DNA of 64,000 nt from Euwallacea fornicatus (taxonomy: Eukaryota; Arthropoda; Insecta; Coleoptera; Curculionidae), in NCBI RefSeq assembly GCF_040115645.1, contig NC_089560.1, forward strand, positions 2,418,001-2,482,000. The letters are read 5' to 3'. A program made the translations under genes and the position numbers. This document shows positions 63,753 through 64,000 of this stretch, in pieces. The notes below the pieces were generated by a model. That model was not told the origin of the DNA, did no database searches, and saw only the letters and a list, made by a program, of their open reading frames with translations. Position 1 is the stretch's first letter, and each line of letters opens with the position of its first letter.

Positions 63753-64000
63753 TCTTCCGTTTTGTTGTAATTTCTAACAAAGCTTCATTAAGTAATTTGG
63801 TTAAGTAACTAGTACTTGTGCCATGTTTAATATTAGGAGGTAAACCGGGTGTCGCTCGACAAAGGTGGACGGTAAACTGCATGCAAGAACTACCTCGAAG
63901 AGTAGAAGTTCTTGTGGACTTTCAATTTCCGCCGGCATGTCGTCTACAACTAGTAAGTAGTACCATTATGCAACCGTTATAGAGAGCTAAGGTGAAAATT
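63753..64000 (-). promoter_or_regulatory. Upstream region of the NRF-6-like gene
   Basis: The 5' UTR and probable promoter of the minus-strand gene, cut by the window edge. No clear TATA box or initiator was recognised. Confidence 0.35.

Overview
The window looks like AT-rich insect nuclear DNA, probably from a beetle (the order is inferred). Genes are split by many short GT-AG introns, often 50-70 bases. The proteins are recognisably insect orthologues of conserved eukaryotic families. There are no operons, rRNA, tRNA or CRISPR features. I rebuilt exons by hand from splice sites and reading phase. Ten of the twelve gene models close as complete frames from ATG to stop. All family names rest on recognised motifs and remembered family sequences, not on a search.

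Layout. 1-12100: a mostly non-coding block, taken to be a long intron downstream (in the minus direction) of the first coding exon of an MBD5/6-like (six-banded-like) gene; it holds a decayed mariner-type element. 13601-33217: a compact, mostly housekeeping block of alternating genes: C3orf33-like (-), AAR2 (+), NADP-malic enzyme Men (-), DNAJA-type chaperone (+), PARG (-), EEF1AKMT2 (+), ZDHHC6 (-). 33878-48015: Cep135/Bld10 (+) in 21 exons. Its 8-kb intron 15 contains a complete antisense gene for a secreted, cysteine-rich DUF4789 protein with eight repeats. 48948-50449: an unrecognised gene (+). 50783-53407: CCDC174 (+). 54323-63752: a nose-resistant-to-fluoxetine (NRF-6)-like membrane acyltransferase (-), with large introns containing local duplications.

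The genes do not form one pathway. The dominant organisation is divergent promoter pairs (C3orf33/AAR2, Men/DNAJA, PARG/EEF1AKMT2, ZDHHC6/Cep135) alternating with tight convergent 3' ends. The points most worth checking are the eight-repeat gene nested inside Cep135, a canonical PCNA-binding (PIP-box) motif in the PARG tail, and the unknown gene after Cep135, whose splice phase would also let it serve as an alternative Cep135 C-terminus.
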